Origin: Chloroflexota bacterium
GTDB taxonomy: Bacteria; Chloroflexota; Anaerolineae; Anaerolineales; DRMV01
Assembly: GCA_013153375.1 (NCBI GenBank)
Contig: JAADEN010000214.1
Location: 1-25,057 of the forward strand
Length of the DNA stretch: 25,057 nt
Reading direction: 5' to 3'
In this document: positions 6,994-14,432 of the stretch, one piece after another
Numbering within the stretch: position 1 is the stretch's first letter
Layout of the letters: every line of letters begins with the position of its first letter
Notes under the pieces: generated by a model
Seen by the model: only the letters and a program-made list of their open reading frames with translations
The model's database searches: none
What the model was told of the DNA's origin: nothing
Position numbers and translations under genes: made by a program

Positions 6994-8541
6994 CTATCCG
7001 CCCACGGCCCGATTGATGACTTCCAACAACCACATGGGCCAGACGCCCAAAATCAGCATCAGCGCCATGAGGGGCACCATGACCAGCACTTCGCGCGTGG
7101 TCAGGTCGGTCAGATGGTCGGCCAACTCGGTCAGCGGGCCGAAGAGCACATCCTTGATGCCCTTGAGGATGTACGCGCCGGTGATGAGCAGGCCGATCAT
7201 GCTCAGCGCGGTGAACAACTGGAACACCGGCCACGCGCCCCGCACGATGAGGAATTCGGACACGAAACTGTTGAGGCCGGGCAGGCCCAGGGAGGCCATG
7301 GAAGTGAACACCAAGATGCCCGCGTACACGGGGATGTGGCCGAACAGCCCGCCGAACTTCTTGAGTTCGCGGGTGTGGGCCCGCTCGTAGATCGCGCCCA
7401 CCAGGAAGAACATGCCCGCCGCGGTCAGGCCGTGGTTGAACATCTGCAGCACCGCGCCGTTGAGCGCGATGTTGGCGTGCTCGGTGCCCGCGGCCCAGGC
7501 CGCGGCCGCGATGGCCAGCACCACGAAGCCCATGTGGTTCACCGACGAGTAGGCCACCAGACGCTTGAAGTCCTCCTGGCCCCAGGCCGCGAACGCGCCG
7601 AAGATGATGGCCATCATGCCCAAGAAGGCCAGCACGCCCGCGTAGTGCTTGGCCTGCTCGGGGTACAGGGGCAGCACGAAGCGCAGGAAGCCGAACGCGC
7701 CCAGTTTCAGCAGCACACCGGCCAGGATCATGGAGCCCGCGGTGGGCGCTTCGGTGTGCGCGTCGGGCAGCCAGGTGTGGAAGGGCCACACGGGCACTTT
7801 GAGCGCGAACGCGATGGTGAAGGCCCAGAAAGCCAGGGCCTTGAGGGTGGCTGCGTCGAAGCCCAGGATGGTGCCCGACGCCGACTTCCACTTCTCGATG
7901 ACCTCGGGCAGGTCGAAAGTGCCCGTGACCACGCCCAGCATCTGGATGGCCAGCAGCAGGCCCAGGGAGCCGGCCATGGTGTAGATCATGAACTTGAAGG
8001 CCGCATACACCCGAGACGGCACCGTCAGGCCGGGCCACACCTGGCGCTCGCCCTTGGGGCTGCCCCACTGGAAGATGAGGAAGAACATGGGCACCAGGCC
8101 GATCTCCCAGAACACGAAGAACAGCATCAAATCCAGGGAGAGGAACACGCCCAACATGCCCGTTTCCAGGAAGAGGAAGAGCATGTAGTACACCTTGACC
8201 CGATCCTGCACCGAGAAGGACGCCAGCAGGGCCAGGGGCGTGAGGAAGGTGGTCAGCAGCACCATGGTCAGGGCCACGCCGTCCACGCCCAGGTGATACG
8301 AAGCGTGGATCGGCCCGTACCACACGGCCTTTTCCTGGAACTGGAACTCGGCCGCGCGGGTCAGGTCGAACCTGGCCCACAGAACCAGGGTCAGCACAAA
8401 GGGCACCAGGCTGAACAGGAACCCGGCCCAGCGCTGGATCTTCTTATCGTCGGGCAGGAACCACAACACCACCGCGCCCAACAGCGGCGTGAACAGAATC
8501 AGCGAGAGCAAGTGGTTGGTCAAGAAATCCATGGCTCGCAT
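6994..8541 (-). CDS. nuoM: NADH-quinone oxidoreductase subunit M, first paralog (canonical)
   Basis: A 515-residue NuoM/ND4 proton-translocating subunit with all expected charged residues: Glu146 (FVFWEIGLVPMFF), Lys248 in helix 7 (FALKVPVWPFHTWLPDAH), APTAGS, Lys279 (GVLLKLGAF), Lys326 (EDFKRLVAYSSVNHMG) and Glu429 (FVSEFLIV). It lies directly downstream of nuoL. The start is ATG 8541, with GGGAG close upstream; an in-frame ATG at 8532 is an alternative. It is clearly paralogous to the variant nuoM downstream but far from identical, so the duplication is old and not a recent tandem copy. A short GC hairpin (CCCGCG/CGCGGG) follows its stop in the 84-bp spacer. Confidence 0.93.
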   Translation of the reverse strand: MRAMDFLTNHLLSLILFTPLLGAVVLWFLPDDKKIQRWAGFLFSLVPFVLTLVLWARFDLTRAAEFQFQEKAVWYGPIHASYHLGVDGVALTMVLLTTFLTPLALLASFSVQDRVKVYYMLFLFLETGMLGVFLSLDLMLFFVFWEIGLVPMFFLIFQWGSPKGERQVWPGLTVPSRVYAAFKFMIYTMAGSLGLLLAIQMLGVVTGTFDLPEVIEKWKSASGTILGFDAATLKALAFWAFTIAFALKVPVWPFHTWLPDAHTEAPTAGSMILAGVLLKLGAFGFLRFVLPLYPEQAKHYAGVLAFLGMMAIIFGAFAAWGQEDFKRLVAYSSVNHMGFVVLAIAAAAWAAGTEHANIALNGAVLQMFNHGLTAAGMFFLVGAIYERAHTRELKKFGGLFGHIPVYAGILVFTSMASLGLPGLNSFVSEFLIVRGAWPVFQLFTALSMIGLLITGAYILKGIKDVLFGPLTELADHLTDLTTREVLVMVPLMALMLILGVWPMWLLEVINRAVGG

Positions 8542-8607
8542 TCACTCCCTGCGAAAGGATGGCGGGCACCGGGTCCGCCGGAGAAGGGGGCCGCGCCCCG
8601 CCTCGCC

Positions 8608-10797
8608 TCACGAGCGGATGACGAAGTAGTACACCAAGGCCAGCAAGGCCACCGCGTTGACCAGGGCCATGAGCATGTAATGCTGCACCCGGCCCGATTG
8701 CACCACTCGCAGCAAGCGGCCCGCGCCCTTGGTGCCCTCGGCCACCGCATCCCCAAAACCGTTCACGATGGGCAAATCGATGCGATTGCGCAAGAAGTGG
8801 CCCAGGCGCCACGACAGGTGCGCCACGGTGTGCAGAATGCCGTCGATGACGGTCCGATCCATCCACCGGAAAGCGAACACCGCCGCGAACCAGTACGCGG
8901 GTTTGACCAGCAAGTAGGAGTACAACTCGTCGAAGTAGTACTTGTTCTCCAACACGCCGTACACGGGCCCCAGCACTTTCTCCAGGGGATCGGGCTGATC
9001 GGCCCGCTGCACGCCGCGATAGACCAGCCAACCCACGAACAAGCCGCCCAAAGCCACCACCAACGACACGGTCAGCGGGAAGTACGAGAAGGTCAATTCG
9101 CCGTGCTCGGGGATCAACCCGTGGAAGGTCGCGCCCACCCACTCCTGGAACCACGAGGGCAAAAGGCCGCCCAGCACCGGGAAGTGCTCGGGCACGCCCA
9201 ACCAGCCGAAGGCCACCGCGAACACGGCCAGCACCATCAACGGGCCGGTCATGGTCGGCGGCGTCTCGTGCGCGTGGGCCGCGGCCTCGGTGCGCGGCCG
9301 CCCCAGGAAGGTCAGCGTGATCTGCCGCATGGTGTAGAACGCGGTCAAGAACGCGGCGATGGCCAGGGTCCAGAACACGCCCATGTGCCCCAAACCAAAG
9401 GCTTCGCTCAAAATCTCGTCCTTGGACCAGAAGCCCGCGGTCACCACGGGGAAGCCCGAGAGCGCGAACCCGCCGATGAGGAAGGTCCAGAAAGTGATGG
9501 GCATCCTGCGGCGCAGGCCGCCCATGTTGTACATGTCCTGCGGGTCAATGTGCTGCCCGGTGTGCAGCACGCCGTGCTCCATGCCGTGGATGACCGAGCC
9601 CGAGCCCAGGAACAGCAGGGCCTTGAAGAACGCGTGGGTCACCAGGTGGAACGCGGCCGCCACATACGCGCCAATGCCCACCGCGGCCACCATGTACCCC
9701 AGTTGGGAGATGGTGGAGTAGGCCAGCACCCGCTTGATGTCGTTCTGCGCCACCGCGATGGTGGCCGCGAACAGCGCGGTGAACGCGCCGATGAACGCGA
9801 TGATGGGCATGGGCGAAGTGAACGCGCTCTCGTGTCCGGCCGCGGCCAGCAGCGGGAAGATGCGGATGGCCAGATACACGCCCGCGGAGACCATGGTCGC
9901 GGCGTGGATCATGGCCGAAACCGGCGTGGGGCCCTCCATCGCGTCGGGCAACCACACATGCAGCGGCCACTGCGCGGACTTGCCCACCGTGCCGATGAAC
10001 AGCAGCAGCCCGATGAGCCCCGCGGCCGACATGCCCAGCACCGGCGCGGGGTGCGTGGCCAGGTGGTGCAAAGTTTCAGGGTTGAAAATGTCCGCGTAGC
10101 GCAGCGAACCCACCTGGGTGTAGAGATAGGCGATGCCCAACAGCATGAACACATCGCCCACGCGGGTGGTCATGAAGGCTTTGATGGCCGCATCGCGGGC
10201 CGAGGGCTTCTTGAACCAGAAGCCGATGAGCAAGAAGGAGCACAAGCCCATGATCTCCCAGCCCGCGAACAGGGTGAGCAGGTTGTCGCTCACCACCAGC
10301 AAATACATGCCGAACGCGAACAGCGAGACGAACGCGAAGAAGCGGGAATACATGGGCTCGATGGACGGCACCTTGTGCTTGTGCCCGTGCTCATCAACCA
10401 CGGTCGCGCCGTGGGGCGGCAGGCCCTTCTCGTCGTGATCCCCCTCAGGCTGGCCGAAATTGTGATATCCCACCGAATAAATGAAGATCATCACGATGGT
10501 CCAGGCCACGAAGAAGAGCACGATCGCGGCCAGGGGGTCCAACTGCACGCCCAGGCGGAAGAAGCCGTCGCCGATGGGCAGCCAATCCACCACCTCGTGG
10601 AAGGGTTCTTCGGCCAGGTGCTCCGCGCCCACCTGCAACGCGCGCCAGAACACGAACATGCTTCCGGCCCACGACAGCACCACGCTGAGGATGGCCAGCG
10701 TGTGGCTCAAGGCCCGATTGCGGTTCGTGAACAGCACGATGAGGGCAAAAGCCACCAGAGGCGAGAGGGGCAACAGCCACAAAATCTTGGTCTCCAT
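8608..10797 (-). CDS. nuoL: NADH-quinone oxidoreductase subunit L, extended form
   Basis: Distal antiporter-like subunit of complex I, carrying the long lateral helix. It has 729 aa, against about 613 in E. coli. Key residues from the ATG at 10797: Glu181 (LFAGWEIMGLCSFLLIG), Lys273 in helix 7 (GKSAQWPLHVWLPDAMEG), His298 (SAMIHAATMVSAG), Lys355 (NDIKRVLAYSTISQLGYM) and Lys392 (HAFFKALLFLGSGSVI). Two insertions stand out. One is a polar, His-rich loop at residues about 115-147. The other is about 30 extra residues in the C-terminal lateral helix between VKP (631-633) and GRVQHY (702). ATG 10797 is chosen because GAGGA sits 6 nt upstream; ATG 10803 would be only 1 nt from that site. The second insertion fits the presence of two nuoM genes. 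Confidence 0.95.
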   Translation of the reverse strand: METKILWLLPLSPLVAFALIVLFTNRNRALSHTLAILSVVLSWAGSMFVFWRALQVGAEHLAEEPFHEVVDWLPIGDGFFRLGVQLDPLAAIVLFFVAWTIVMIFIYSVGYHNFGQPEGDHDEKGLPPHGATVVDEHGHKHKVPSIEPMYSRFFAFVSLFAFGMYLLVVSDNLLTLFAGWEIMGLCSFLLIGFWFKKPSARDAAIKAFMTTRVGDVFMLLGIAYLYTQVGSLRYADIFNPETLHHLATHPAPVLGMSAAGLIGLLLFIGTVGKSAQWPLHVWLPDAMEGPTPVSAMIHAATMVSAGVYLAIRIFPLLAAAGHESAFTSPMPIIAFIGAFTALFAATIAVAQNDIKRVLAYSTISQLGYMVAAVGIGAYVAAAFHLVTHAFFKALLFLGSGSVIHGMEHGVLHTGQHIDPQDMYNMGGLRRRMPITFWTFLIGGFALSGFPVVTAGFWSKDEILSEAFGLGHMGVFWTLAIAAFLTAFYTMRQITLTFLGRPRTEAAAHAHETPPTMTGPLMVLAVFAVAFGWLGVPEHFPVLGGLLPSWFQEWVGATFHGLIPEHGELTFSYFPLTVSLVVALGGLFVGWLVYRGVQRADQPDPLEKVLGPVYGVLENKYYFDELYSYLLVKPAYWFAAVFAFRWMDRTVIDGILHTVAHLSWRLGHFLRNRIDLPIVNGFGDAVAEGTKGAGRLLRVVQSGRVQHYMLMALVNAVALLALVYYFVIRS

Positions 10798-10834
10798 AGG
10801 CATTCCTCGACGAAAGCGTAGAAAGTGGGGACGC

Positions 10835-10851
10835 GGGCGGCGGGGCCGCCC
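10835..10851 (-). other. GC hairpin in the nuoK-nuoL spacer
   Basis: A perfect 7-bp stem (GGGCGGC at 10835-10841, GCCGCCC at 10845-10851, 3-nt loop) lies in the 64-bp gap between nuoK and nuoL. No T-run follows on the minus strand, so it is more likely an mRNA-stability or processing element than a terminator. Confidence 0.4.
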
Positions 10852-10861
10852 TGCGGCCCTC

Positions 10862-11170
10862 TCACCACTTCAGCAGGTTGATGTCGTCCACATCCGACGA
10901 ACCGAAGCGGCGGTACACCGCGATGAACAGGGCCAGGCCCACGGCCACTTCGGCCGCGGCCACCGCGAAGATGATCACCGCGAAGACCAGCCCCGCGGTG
11001 CCGGTGGGCTGCAGATAACGCCAAAAGGCCAGCACATTCACCAGCACCGCGTTGAACATCAACTCCAGGCCGATGAGGATGGCCACCGCGTTCTTGCGGG
11101 CCAGCACGCCATAGACGCCGATGCCGAACAGCAGCGCGGCCACGATGAGATACCACGACAGAGGAATCAT
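10862..11170 (-). CDS. nuoK: NADH-quinone oxidoreductase subunit K
   Basis: Small three-helix membrane subunit of complex I (ND4L homologue), 102 aa, the usual length. The two conserved membrane glutamates are visible: Glu36 in ILIGLELMFNAV and Glu74 in AAAEVAVGLALF, corresponding to Glu36 and Glu72 of E. coli. They belong to the half-channel next to NuoN. ATG 11170 has GGAGG with 5 nt spacing. The stop of nuoJ is only 15 bp upstream, so this Shine-Dalgarno lies in that short gap and the two genes are probably coupled. Confidence 0.96.
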   Translation of the reverse strand: MIPLSWYLIVAALLFGIGVYGVLARKNAVAILIGLELMFNAVLVNVLAFWRYLQPTGTAGLVFAVIIFAVAAAEVAVGLALFIAVYRRFGSSDVDDINLLKW

Positions 11171-11185
11171 GCCGACCTCCCAGGG

Positions 11186-11716
11186 CTACCCTTGCGCGTC
11201 TTTCTCGGCCTTGCGGCCGCCCCAGGCCACATACACCGCGCCGATGAGCGCGGCCAGCAGCAACACCGAGGCGACCTCGAAGGGCACCACATAGCCGTTG
11301 GGATCCACCAACGCCGCGCCCAGGCGCGCGGTCATGTCCGCGGGCACGGCCTGCGACGCGGGCTGTGCGGTCACCGCGGCCCAGCCGCGCACCATCAGGC
11401 CGAGCAGCACCGTCAGCAGGCCGGCCACCAGCAGCGCGAAGGGCCAGGTGGCGTTGGTCTGCTGTCCCCAATCCGCGCCCACCCGCCGGGTGAGCATGAT
11501 GGAGAACACGATGAGGATGGCAATGGCGCCCACATAGATGACCACCTGGGCCACGGCCAAAAAGTAGGCTTCCAACAACACGAACAGCACCGCGGTGCCG
11601 AACAAAGTCACCACCAGGCCCATGGCCGCGTGGACCAGATTGTTCTTGAGCACCGCGACCAGAGCGGCCACCAACATCACCGCGGCAGTGAGCACGAAAA
11701 CGAAGGTTGTGACCAT
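11186..11716 (-). CDS. nuoJ: NADH-quinone oxidoreductase subunit J
   Basis: Five-helix membrane subunit of complex I (ND6 homologue), 176 aa. The family signature AQVVIYVGAIAILIVFSIML covers helix 3, the site of the conformational pi-bulge near the quinone-site/E-channel junction. ATG 11716 is preceded by AAGGAG at 8 nt. The frame stays open upstream, but the extra residues are Gly/Arg/Ala-rich antisense-type sequence overlapping nuoH and lack a ribosome site. The gene is 29 bp downstream of nuoH; the nuoI gene often found between them is absent. Confidence 0.95.
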   Translation of the reverse strand: MVTTFVFVLTAAVMLVAALVAVLKNNLVHAAMGLVVTLFGTAVLFVLLEAYFLAVAQVVIYVGAIAILIVFSIMLTRRVGADWGQQTNATWPFALLVAGLLTVLLGLMVRGWAAVTAQPASQAVPADMTARLGAALVDPNGYVVPFEVASVLLLAALIGAVYVAWGGRKAEKDAQG

Positions 11717-11745
11717 GCGCGTATCTCCTTCACATCCGACCGAGG

Positions 11746-12966
11746 TCAATCGCCTTCCGCGGCTTGCGGCTCGGGCGGCGTGTAGTGGGCCACGGGGTAC
11801 TCGCCCGGCTGAGCCACCATGGGCGGCTGCAGACGCTTCTCGACCCCGCGCAGCCAGCGCTGCGTCGCCAGCCAAATCACGCCGTTGGCCACCAGCAGGG
11901 CCAGAGCCCGCGGCCACGCGCCCAAAGGCGCCAGCATCTTGTCGAGCACCGCGGTGACCATCAAGGCCACCAAAGCCAGCGGGGTGAGGAATTTCCAACT
12001 GAAGTTCAGCAGATGGTCAATGCGGATGCGGGGGAAAGTGCCCCGAATCCACACAATGACAAAGTAGAGGAGAAAAGCCTTGATCCACAGATAGAGCAGG
12101 CCCAAAATGGGATACGACTCCGCGCCGGGCCCGCGCCAGCCGCCGAAGAACAGCACCGCGCCCAACACGCCCGTGGTGAACGCGTGCAAGAACTCGCCCG
12201 CGAAGAACATGGCGAACTTCATGCCCGAGTATTCGATGTGGAACCCGGCGATGATCTCCGACTCGGCTTCCAGCAGGTCGAAGGGCGTGCGGCCCACCTC
12301 CGCGATGCTGGCCACGAAGAAGATGAGCGCGGCCAGAGGCGCGGCCACCACGAACCACACATCCTGCGCGGCCACGATGTCCTGCAGATTCATGCTGCGG
12401 GCCAGCAGCACGGGCACCAGCAGGGCCAGCACGATGGGCACTTCGTAGGAAATCATCTGCGCCACCGTGCGGAACGCGCCCAGCAAAGCGTACTTGTTGT
12501 TGGCCGACCAGCCCGCGAGCAGGATGGCGAAAGTGCTCAGAGTGCCCACGGCCACCAGATACAGCACCGCGACATTGACATTGCCGCCGATGCCCTTGCC
12601 CAGGGGCACCGCGGGCCACAGCAGCAGCACCCCGGCCAGGGAGAGGATGGGCGCCAGCCAGTAGAGGAACTTGTCGGCCTTGGCCGGGATGATGTCCTCT
12701 TTGGTCAGCAGTTTGAGCACATCCGCGAAGGGCTGCAACAGGCCGTAAGGGCCGACCCGGTTGGGGCCCAGCCGGTCCTGGATGCGGGCCACGGCCTTGC
12801 GCTCAAACCAGATCAGGAAGATGACCCACAGCAGCGGGCCCGTGGCCAGGGCCAACGCGCCCAACACATACAGCAGCAAACTGGCCAGGGACGGCGAAAG
12901 GCCCCAGCCCAAGAACAGTTGGCGGAGCCATTCCACGATGACGGTCGGGTCTTGCAAAAAGGCCAT
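11746..12966 (-). CDS. nuoH: NADH-quinone oxidoreductase subunit H
   Basis: Membrane subunit (ND1 homologue) that forms the quinone chamber and docks the hydrophilic arm, 406 aa with eight or more helices. Signatures: FERKAVARIQDRLGPNRVGP (residues 54-73), LQPFADVLKLLTKED, GAFRTVAQMISYEVP with Glu175, and the cytoplasmic loop EVGRTPFDLLEAESEIIAGF (residues 223-242). It is longer than E. coli NuoH (325 aa), partly from a C-terminal polar tail of some 40 residues ending in TPPEPQAAEGD. ATG 12966 is chosen for GGAGG at 7 nt; the longer frame from 12990 runs back towards the terminator-like hairpin and lacks a ribosome site. Confidence 0.95.
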   Translation of the reverse strand: MAFLQDPTVIVEWLRQLFLGWGLSPSLASLLLYVLGALALATGPLLWVIFLIWFERKAVARIQDRLGPNRVGPYGLLQPFADVLKLLTKEDIIPAKADKFLYWLAPILSLAGVLLLWPAVPLGKGIGGNVNVAVLYLVAVGTLSTFAILLAGWSANNKYALLGAFRTVAQMISYEVPIVLALLVPVLLARSMNLQDIVAAQDVWFVVAAPLAALIFFVASIAEVGRTPFDLLEAESEIIAGFHIEYSGMKFAMFFAGEFLHAFTTGVLGAVLFFGGWRGPGAESYPILGLLYLWIKAFLLYFVIVWIRGTFPRIRIDHLLNFSWKFLTPLALVALMVTAVLDKMLAPLGAWPRALALLVANGVIWLATQRWLRGVEKRLQPPMVAQPGEYPVAHYTPPEPQAAEGD

Positions 12967-12988
12967 TACCCTTCCTCCGGGCATCCAC

Positions 12989-13020
12989 AAAATAAGACGG
13001 ATGGATTTCGGCCATCCGTC
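12989..13020 (-). terminator. Terminator-like hairpin between nuoA and nuoH
   Basis: On the minus strand, GACGGATGG (13020-13012) pairs perfectly with CCATCCGTC (13004-12996) across a 7-nt loop and is followed by TTATTTT. It begins directly after the nuoA stop (13023-13021). Stem plus T-rich tail is the form of an intrinsic terminator, but it lies inside the operon, so partial termination or mRNA processing after nuoA is likely. Confidence 0.55.
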
Positions 13021-13380
13021 CTAATCGTACCAATCCAACGCTTCGCGCTTCCACGCGTAGATCAGCGCGGCCAGCAACATAATAATGAAGAGCAAGCCCT
13101 CCAACACGGCAAAGGTGGGCAGCATGTCATACGCCACCGCCCACGGGTACAGGAAGACCAACTCCACATCGAAGATCAAAAAGACCAGCGCGAAGAGGTA
13201 ATACTGCACTTTGAAGCGCACCCACGCGTCGCCCACCGTCTTCAAGCCGCACTCATACACATCATTCTTGATGGGATTGGGCTTGTGCGGGCCCAGGTAG
13301 TGCCCGATGAGGATGGGCGCCGCGGCCAACAACGGCGCCAGAATGAAGAACACGCCGATGAACACCCAGGTAGGATCCAT
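13021..13380 (-). CDS. nuoA: NADH-quinone oxidoreductase subunit A
   Basis: Three-helix membrane subunit of complex I (ND3 homologue), 119 aa, normal length. The conserved loop PIKNDVYECGLKTVGDAW contains Cys44, the ND3 loop cysteine near the quinone site, and the second helix carries Asp71 and Glu73 in FLIFDVELVFLYPWA. ATG 13380 follows AGGAG at 8 nt. It is the first gene of the membrane-arm operon. The next complex I gene is nuoH, with no nuoB, nuoC or nuoD between them, and a terminator-like hairpin follows its stop. Confidence 0.96.
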   Translation of the reverse strand: MDPTWVFIGVFFILAPLLAAAPILIGHYLGPHKPNPIKNDVYECGLKTVGDAWVRFKVQYYLFALVFLIFDVELVFLYPWAVAYDMLPTFAVLEGLLFIIMLLAALIYAWKREALDWYD

Positions 13381-13491
13381 AACCCATGCTCCTGGCTCAA
13401 AGCGTTGTAGCAGGCTGTACGAACGCTCCGCATTTTACCACGGACGCCCGCTTCGGCCTACCCTTAAACGGCCATGAGATGCCGAATATCA

Positions 13492-13519
13492 CCTATATGC
13501 TCAAAGCCATATATTACAA
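13492..13519 (-). promoter_or_regulatory. Candidate nuo operon promoter
   Basis: The 158-bp gap upstream of nuoA contains an AT-rich island in otherwise GC-rich DNA. On the minus strand TTGTAA (13519-13514) and TATAGG (13497-13492) are separated by 16 bp and would give a leader of about 105 nt. A second -10-like TAAAAT lies at 13437-13432 without a good -35. No terminator for the upstream gene was seen here, so read-through from 13539-14315 is possible. Confidence 0.35.
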
Positions 13520-13538
13520 CCCCAAACCTCCCCAAAGG

Positions 13539-14315
13539 CTACTCTACACTTTGTCCCTCTTTGGGCGCGAACCACATCTTGTCCCACGGCTCGTCCACCA
13601 CGAACATCAGCATGTCGAAACGCACCCGCGGCTGGCCGCGCACCAGTTGGACATAGCGCAGCACCACGCCCGTCTCTTGATCCACCCACAGCCGCTCTTC
13701 GACCTGGTTTTGCGGATCTTCGATGGTCAACACCCACACGGGCCGATCCAGCAGGGTACTTTCCTCTTCCAGGCGATACTCCACCCCGGGGGCCTTGCGC
13801 ACGAAGGGCAAGGGGAACAGAAATTGGGCGATGGGCGAGGGGATCTCGGCCTGGAAGGGATGCTGCACCTCCTCATCCCGGGGCAGTTCGGCCCAGGTCT
13901 GCGGCAGCCGGGCCTCCTTTTCGTCCAAGTGCTGAGGCAGGTCGCCTTCCTGATAGCCCTGGCCGGGCCGGAAAAAGTAAGTCGTCACCCCATCGGTCAT
14001 CCACACGCCCTGGATCGCTTGCGCGTCCAGATCCAACACCTCGAAGCGGGCCAAGAAGGGTTTTTGGACGATGAAGCGCTCGCGGAAGCCCTGCTGCTGA
14101 CCGTCCTCGTCGATGAACAGCACCACGGCCTCGCCGGCCACCGAATTCCAGCGCGTCCAGCCGTCCAGCATGCGCTCCAGCACCGCGCGGGTGGCCGCGT
14201 CGGGCCCCTGCCGTTGCGTGCGGAACCACCACAGGCCCGCGCCCGCGGCCACGACCAGCACGAGAAGCGCGAGCCAACCCCAACGGGCACGGCCCCGAGA
14301 AAGCGTCCTTGCCAT
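13539..14315 (-). CDS. Membrane-anchored LolA/RseB-like extracytoplasmic protein (probable), 258 aa
   Basis: Residues 1-10 are basic, residues about 12-31 are a single transmembrane helix (WLALLVLVVAAGAGLWWF), and the rest is a beta-rich extracytoplasmic domain. The order of motifs is typical of LolA/RseB-fold lipoprotein-carrier-like domains: MLDGWTRWNS, a strand AGEAVVLF, DGVTTYFFRPGQG, then RPVWVLTIEDP and LWVDQETGVVLRYVQL, ending WFAPKEG. The fold call is by pattern only and the ligand is unknown; in a monoderm it would not shuttle lipoproteins to an outer membrane. ATG 14315 is chosen because AGGAG lies 6 nt upstream; the longer frame would need a TTG start at 14336. It lies between cutA and nuoA on the same strand. 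Confidence 0.7.
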   Translation of the reverse strand: MARTLSRGRARWGWLALLVLVVAAGAGLWWFRTQRQGPDAATRAVLERMLDGWTRWNSVAGEAVVLFIDEDGQQQGFRERFIVQKPFLARFEVLDLDAQAIQGVWMTDGVTTYFFRPGQGYQEGDLPQHLDEKEARLPQTWAELPRDEEVQHPFQAEIPSPIAQFLFPLPFVRKAPGVEYRLEEESTLLDRPVWVLTIEDPQNQVEERLWVDQETGVVLRYVQLVRGQPRVRFDMLMFVVDEPWDKMWFAPKEGQSVE

Positions 14316-14360
14316 CGTCGTCTCCTGGCCGCGCAAACTCGCCCGCGCGTCACGCGCCGC

Positions 14361-14404
14361 GGCCGACGCGCGCGGCGTCGGCCCTCGTCAGGCTCGCGGC
14401 CTGA
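14361..14404 (-). other. Two hairpins between cutA and the LolA-like gene
   Basis: In the 117-bp spacer, GGCCGACGC (14361-14369) pairs with GCGTCGGCC (14375-14383), and TCAGGC (14388-14393) pairs with GCCTGA (14399-14404). Neither is followed by a T-run on the minus strand. They may be mRNA-stability elements or a weak terminator; nothing else is visible in this gap. Confidence 0.35.
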
Positions 14405-14432
14405 GGCAAGTATACCACCCGCCCGAGCCGGG

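Noticed and set aside
5431..8541. The two nuoM genes considered as an assembly artefact or recent duplication
   Set aside because: The two proteins differ throughout, including in key motifs, so they are old paralogs and not a duplicated read block.
5170..10821. A 1883-codon open frame on the plus strand, antisense to nuoN, both nuoM genes and nuoL
   Set aside because: The translation is rich in His, Gln, Gly, Glu and Arg without domains or membrane segments, as expected for the complement of GC-rich membrane-protein genes. The minus strand encodes well-conserved complex I subunits over the whole length.
11717..11998. N-terminal extension of nuoJ (94 extra residues)
   Set aside because: The extra residues overlap nuoH in another frame and lack a ribosome site. 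The start at 11716 has a good Shine-Dalgarno and gives the normal NuoJ length.
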